Part shown: piece after piece, positions 6,381 to 7,871 of the stretch
Layout of the letters: each line of letters begins with the position of its first letter
How positions within the stretch are numbered: position 1 is the stretch's first letter
Assembly: GCA_017883345.1 (NCBI GenBank)
Contig: JADGNT010000207.1
Span: 1 to 7,871 of the forward strand
Source of the DNA: Candidatus Solibacter sp.
Lineage (GTDB): Bacteria; Acidobacteriota; Terriglobia; Bryobacterales; Bryobacteraceae
DNA length: 7,871 nucleotides
Direction: 5' to 3'
Made by a program: the position numbers and the translations under genes
The notes under the pieces: generated by a model
Databases searched by the model: none
Told to the model about the DNA's origin: nothing
Seen by the model: the letters and a program-made list of their open reading frames with translations, nothing else

Positions 6381-6400
6381 GGCGGACACACAACTCCGCC
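6381..6400. repeat. Hairpin, 6-bp stem (GGCGGA / TCCGCC), downstream of hsdM
   Basis: GGCGGA at 6381-6386 pairs perfectly with TCCGCC at 6395-6400 around an 8-base loop. It lies about 60 bp beyond the hsdM stop. In the minus direction the stem is followed by TTGTGC, not a T-run, so termination of hsdM transcription here is only possible. The CGGACA within it also continues the series of GGGACA-like words. Confidence 0.4.
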
Positions 6401-6458
6401 CTAATTCGATAGTGCGGGAGGGTGGCGGAGGTTCTCAGGAGAATTTTGTAGGTGGTTC

Positions 6459-7871
6459 TCAACTGCGTTCGGGCGCGGCCAGGTCGGCGGCGATCTGGGC
6501 GAATTGATCGAGGGCAGCCTGCAGGTCTTCGATGATCTCAGCCGCAAGAATGGCGGGGTCCGGGAGATCGGAGGAATCGCCGAGGCTGTCATCGCGCAGC
6601 CAGAAGATGTCGAGGTTGGCTTTGTCGCGCTTGATGAGGTCTTCATACGAGAAGGATCGGAAGCGCTCGGATTCGGTCCGCTGGTGGCGGTTATCCGGGT
6701 TGTAGGCGCGGACGAAATCGTCCAGGTCGGCACGGGCGAGGGTGTTGGTCTTCAGGGTGAAGTGCTGGTTGGTGCGGAGATCGTAGATCCACAGGGTACG
6801 CGTCCAAGGCCTCTCGTTGGCCGGCTTGCGGTCGAAGAAAAGCACGTTGGCCTTGACGCCCTGGGCGTAGAAGATGCCGGTGGGCAGGCGCAGCAGGGTG
6901 TGGACGTCGCAATCGTGGAGCAGGCGCTTGCGGATGGTTTCGCCGGCGCCGCCTTCAAACAGGACGTTATCGGGCAGGACGATGGCGGCGCGGCCATTGA
7001 TCTTGAGCAGGCTGCGGACGTGTTGTAGGAAGTTGAGCTGTTTGTTGCCGGTAGTGGCCCAGAAATCGTCGCGCAGAATCTCTTTGCGCTCCTTCACCTC
7101 GTCGCCTTCCTGGTTGATGATGGTGACGCTGGACTTCTTTCCGAAGGGCGGATTGGTCAGCACCATGTCGTAGTTGACGGAGGGCTTGGCGGCGAGAGAG
7201 TCCTTGCCGGCGGCGATATTCTTTTCGTTGCCCAAGCCGTGGAGGAGCAGGTTCATGGCGCAGAGACGCGCGGTGGACGCGACCAGTTCGACGGCGTAGA
7301 GCGCGTTGGTTTCCAGATGGCGTTTCTGGGCGCGATCGAGTTTGTGATCCTTCAGGATGTGGGTGGCGGCGGAGAGCAGGAAGCCGCCGGTGCCGGCCGC
7401 CGGATCGATGATGGTGGTCTCCGGTTGGGGGCGCATGACTTCGACGATGGCATCGATCAGGACGCGGGGAGTGAAGTACTGGCCGGCGCCGGACTTGGTG
7501 TCCTGGGCGTTCTTTTCGAGCAGGCCCTCGTAGATGTCGCCCTTCACGTCGGCGCTGAGCGCGCTCCAGGGTTCTTTGTCGATGAGATCGACGATGAGGC
7601 GGCGCAGGTGGGCGGGGTTCTGGATTTTGTTCTGGGCTTTGCGGAAGATGATGCCGAGGATGCCCGGTTCCTTGCCGAGATTTTCAAGGGTGTTGCGGTA
7701 GTGGCGTTCGAGCGGGATGCCGTCCACTTCCATGAGGCTGGCCCAGTTGTAGTCCTCGGGGATGGTGGACTTGTGGTTGTAGGGCGGACGGGTGCGCTCG
7801 TAGTCCATTTTGAGGAAGAGGAGATAGGTGAGCTGCTCGACGTAATCGCCGTAGGAGACGCCGTCATCGCG
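6459..7871 (-). CDS. hsdM: Type I restriction-modification methyltransferase subunit HsdM (5' end outside window)
   Basis: This is the modification subunit of a type I restriction-modification system. It is an S-adenosylmethionine-dependent N6-adenine DNA methyltransferase working in the cytoplasm with the specificity subunit HsdS. The reading frame stays open to the right edge: the 21 codons before the Met at 7808 encode RDDGVSYGDYVEQLTYLLFLK, the conserved N-terminal HsdM helix. That Met is therefore internal, and roughly 15-20 residues probably lie outside. Counting from it, GQYFTPR is at 109-115, the SAM-binding motif DPAAGTGGF at 135-143, the catalytic motif NPPF at 219-222, and LPDNVLFEGGAGE at 278-290. 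The C-terminus ends in the usual acidic helix (DLPDPAILAAEIIEDLQAAL). All key residues are present and no frameshift is seen. No hsdS or hsdR follows on the left, where 310 bp of non-coding DNA and unrelated genes lie. The partners must be upstream or absent. Confidence 0.95.
   Translation of the reverse strand, partial: RDDGVSYGDYVEQLTYLLFLKMDYERTRPPYNHKSTIPEDYNWASLMEVDGIPLERHYRNTLENLGKEPGILGIIFRKAQNKIQNPAHLRRLIVDLIDKEPWSALSADVKGDIYEGLLEKNAQDTKSGAGQYFTPRVLIDAIVEVMRPQPETTIIDPAAGTGGFLLSAATHILKDHKLDRAQKRHLETNALYAVELVASTARLCAMNLLLHGLGNEKNIAAGKDSLAAKPSVNYDMVLTNPPFGKKSSVTIINQEGDEVKERKEILRDDFWATTGNKQLNFLQHVRSLLKINGRAAIVLPDNVLFEGGAGETIRKRLLHDCDVHTLLRLPTGIFYAQGVKANVLFFDRKPANERPWTRTLWIYDLRTNQHFTLKTNTLARADLDDFVRAYNPDNRHQRTESERFRSFSYEDLIKRDKANLDIFWLRDDSLGDSSDLPDPAILAAEIIEDLQAALDQFAQIAADLAAPERS

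Larger units (their letters stand above)
6149..6458. other. 310-bp intergenic region upstream of the exported gene pair
   Basis: This region lies between the hsdM stop and the start of the DUF1592-type gene, and I see no gene in it. It is visibly less GC-rich in its middle (about 6270-6320) than the flanking genes, as expected for promoter DNA. No hexamer pair is good enough to call a sigma-70 promoter. It holds a set of GGGACA-type half-palindromes, a 6-bp hairpin near hsdM, and an 11-bp direct repeat with one mismatch (GG[A/T]GGTTCTCA at 6427-6437 and 6451-6461, the second spanning the hsdM stop codon). No hsdS remnant was recognised in the minus-strand frames. Confidence 0.6.

Noticed and set aside
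6214..6415. The phased words as a degenerate CRISPR array
   Set aside because: The shared words are only about 6 bases long, the units are not conserved beyond them, and there are no cas genes.
6280..6462. A 60-codon minus-strand frame after hsdM as a remnant of hsdS
   Set aside because: Its translation shows no target-recognition or conserved-repeat features of HsdS, and it has no ribosome binding site.

Overview
The window is high-GC DNA from a bacterium most likely in the Acidobacteriota, near the Solibacter/Bryobacter group. This placement is inferred from gene content: a planctomycete/acidobacterial-type exported DUF1587-1592-1595-1588-1585 cytochrome next to a Tat-exported DUF1552 protein, a DUF4159 protein, and intergenic hairpin words that I recall from acidobacterial genomes. 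No marker gene is present to prove it.

Layout, left to right. Positions 1-139 (minus) hold the 5' part of a small basic hypothetical protein that runs off the left edge. Diverging from it across 36 bp is a secreted metal-dependent amidohydrolase (176-1369, plus). A 161-bp convergent spacer with two hairpins follows. From 1531 to 6148 lies a minus-strand block read right to left. It starts with a large exported protein carrying two CxxCH heme-type motifs (3875-6148). This overlaps by 4 bp a Tat-exported DUF1552 protein (2526-3878). After a 143-bp spacer packed with four hairpins comes an exported DUF4159 protein (1531-2382). A 310-bp non-coding region (6149-6458) with phased GGGACA-type half-palindromes separates this block from hsdM. 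That gene encodes the modification subunit of a type I restriction-modification system (6459 to beyond 7871, minus), and its first codons lie past the right edge.

How the genes may work together: the DUF1592-type and DUF1552 genes are translationally coupled and both products are exported, so they very likely form one functional unit whose biochemical role is unknown. The DUF4159 gene may belong to the same transcript. The amidohydrolase and hsdM look like independent neighbours. No hsdS follows hsdM, so the specificity subunit must lie to the right or be missing.

No tRNA, rRNA, CRISPR array or intact insertion sequence is visible. The points most worth a second look are the structured 119-bp repeat-like element at 2398-2516, the 33-35-bp phased motif array at 6214-6400, and the exported heme/Tat gene pair.
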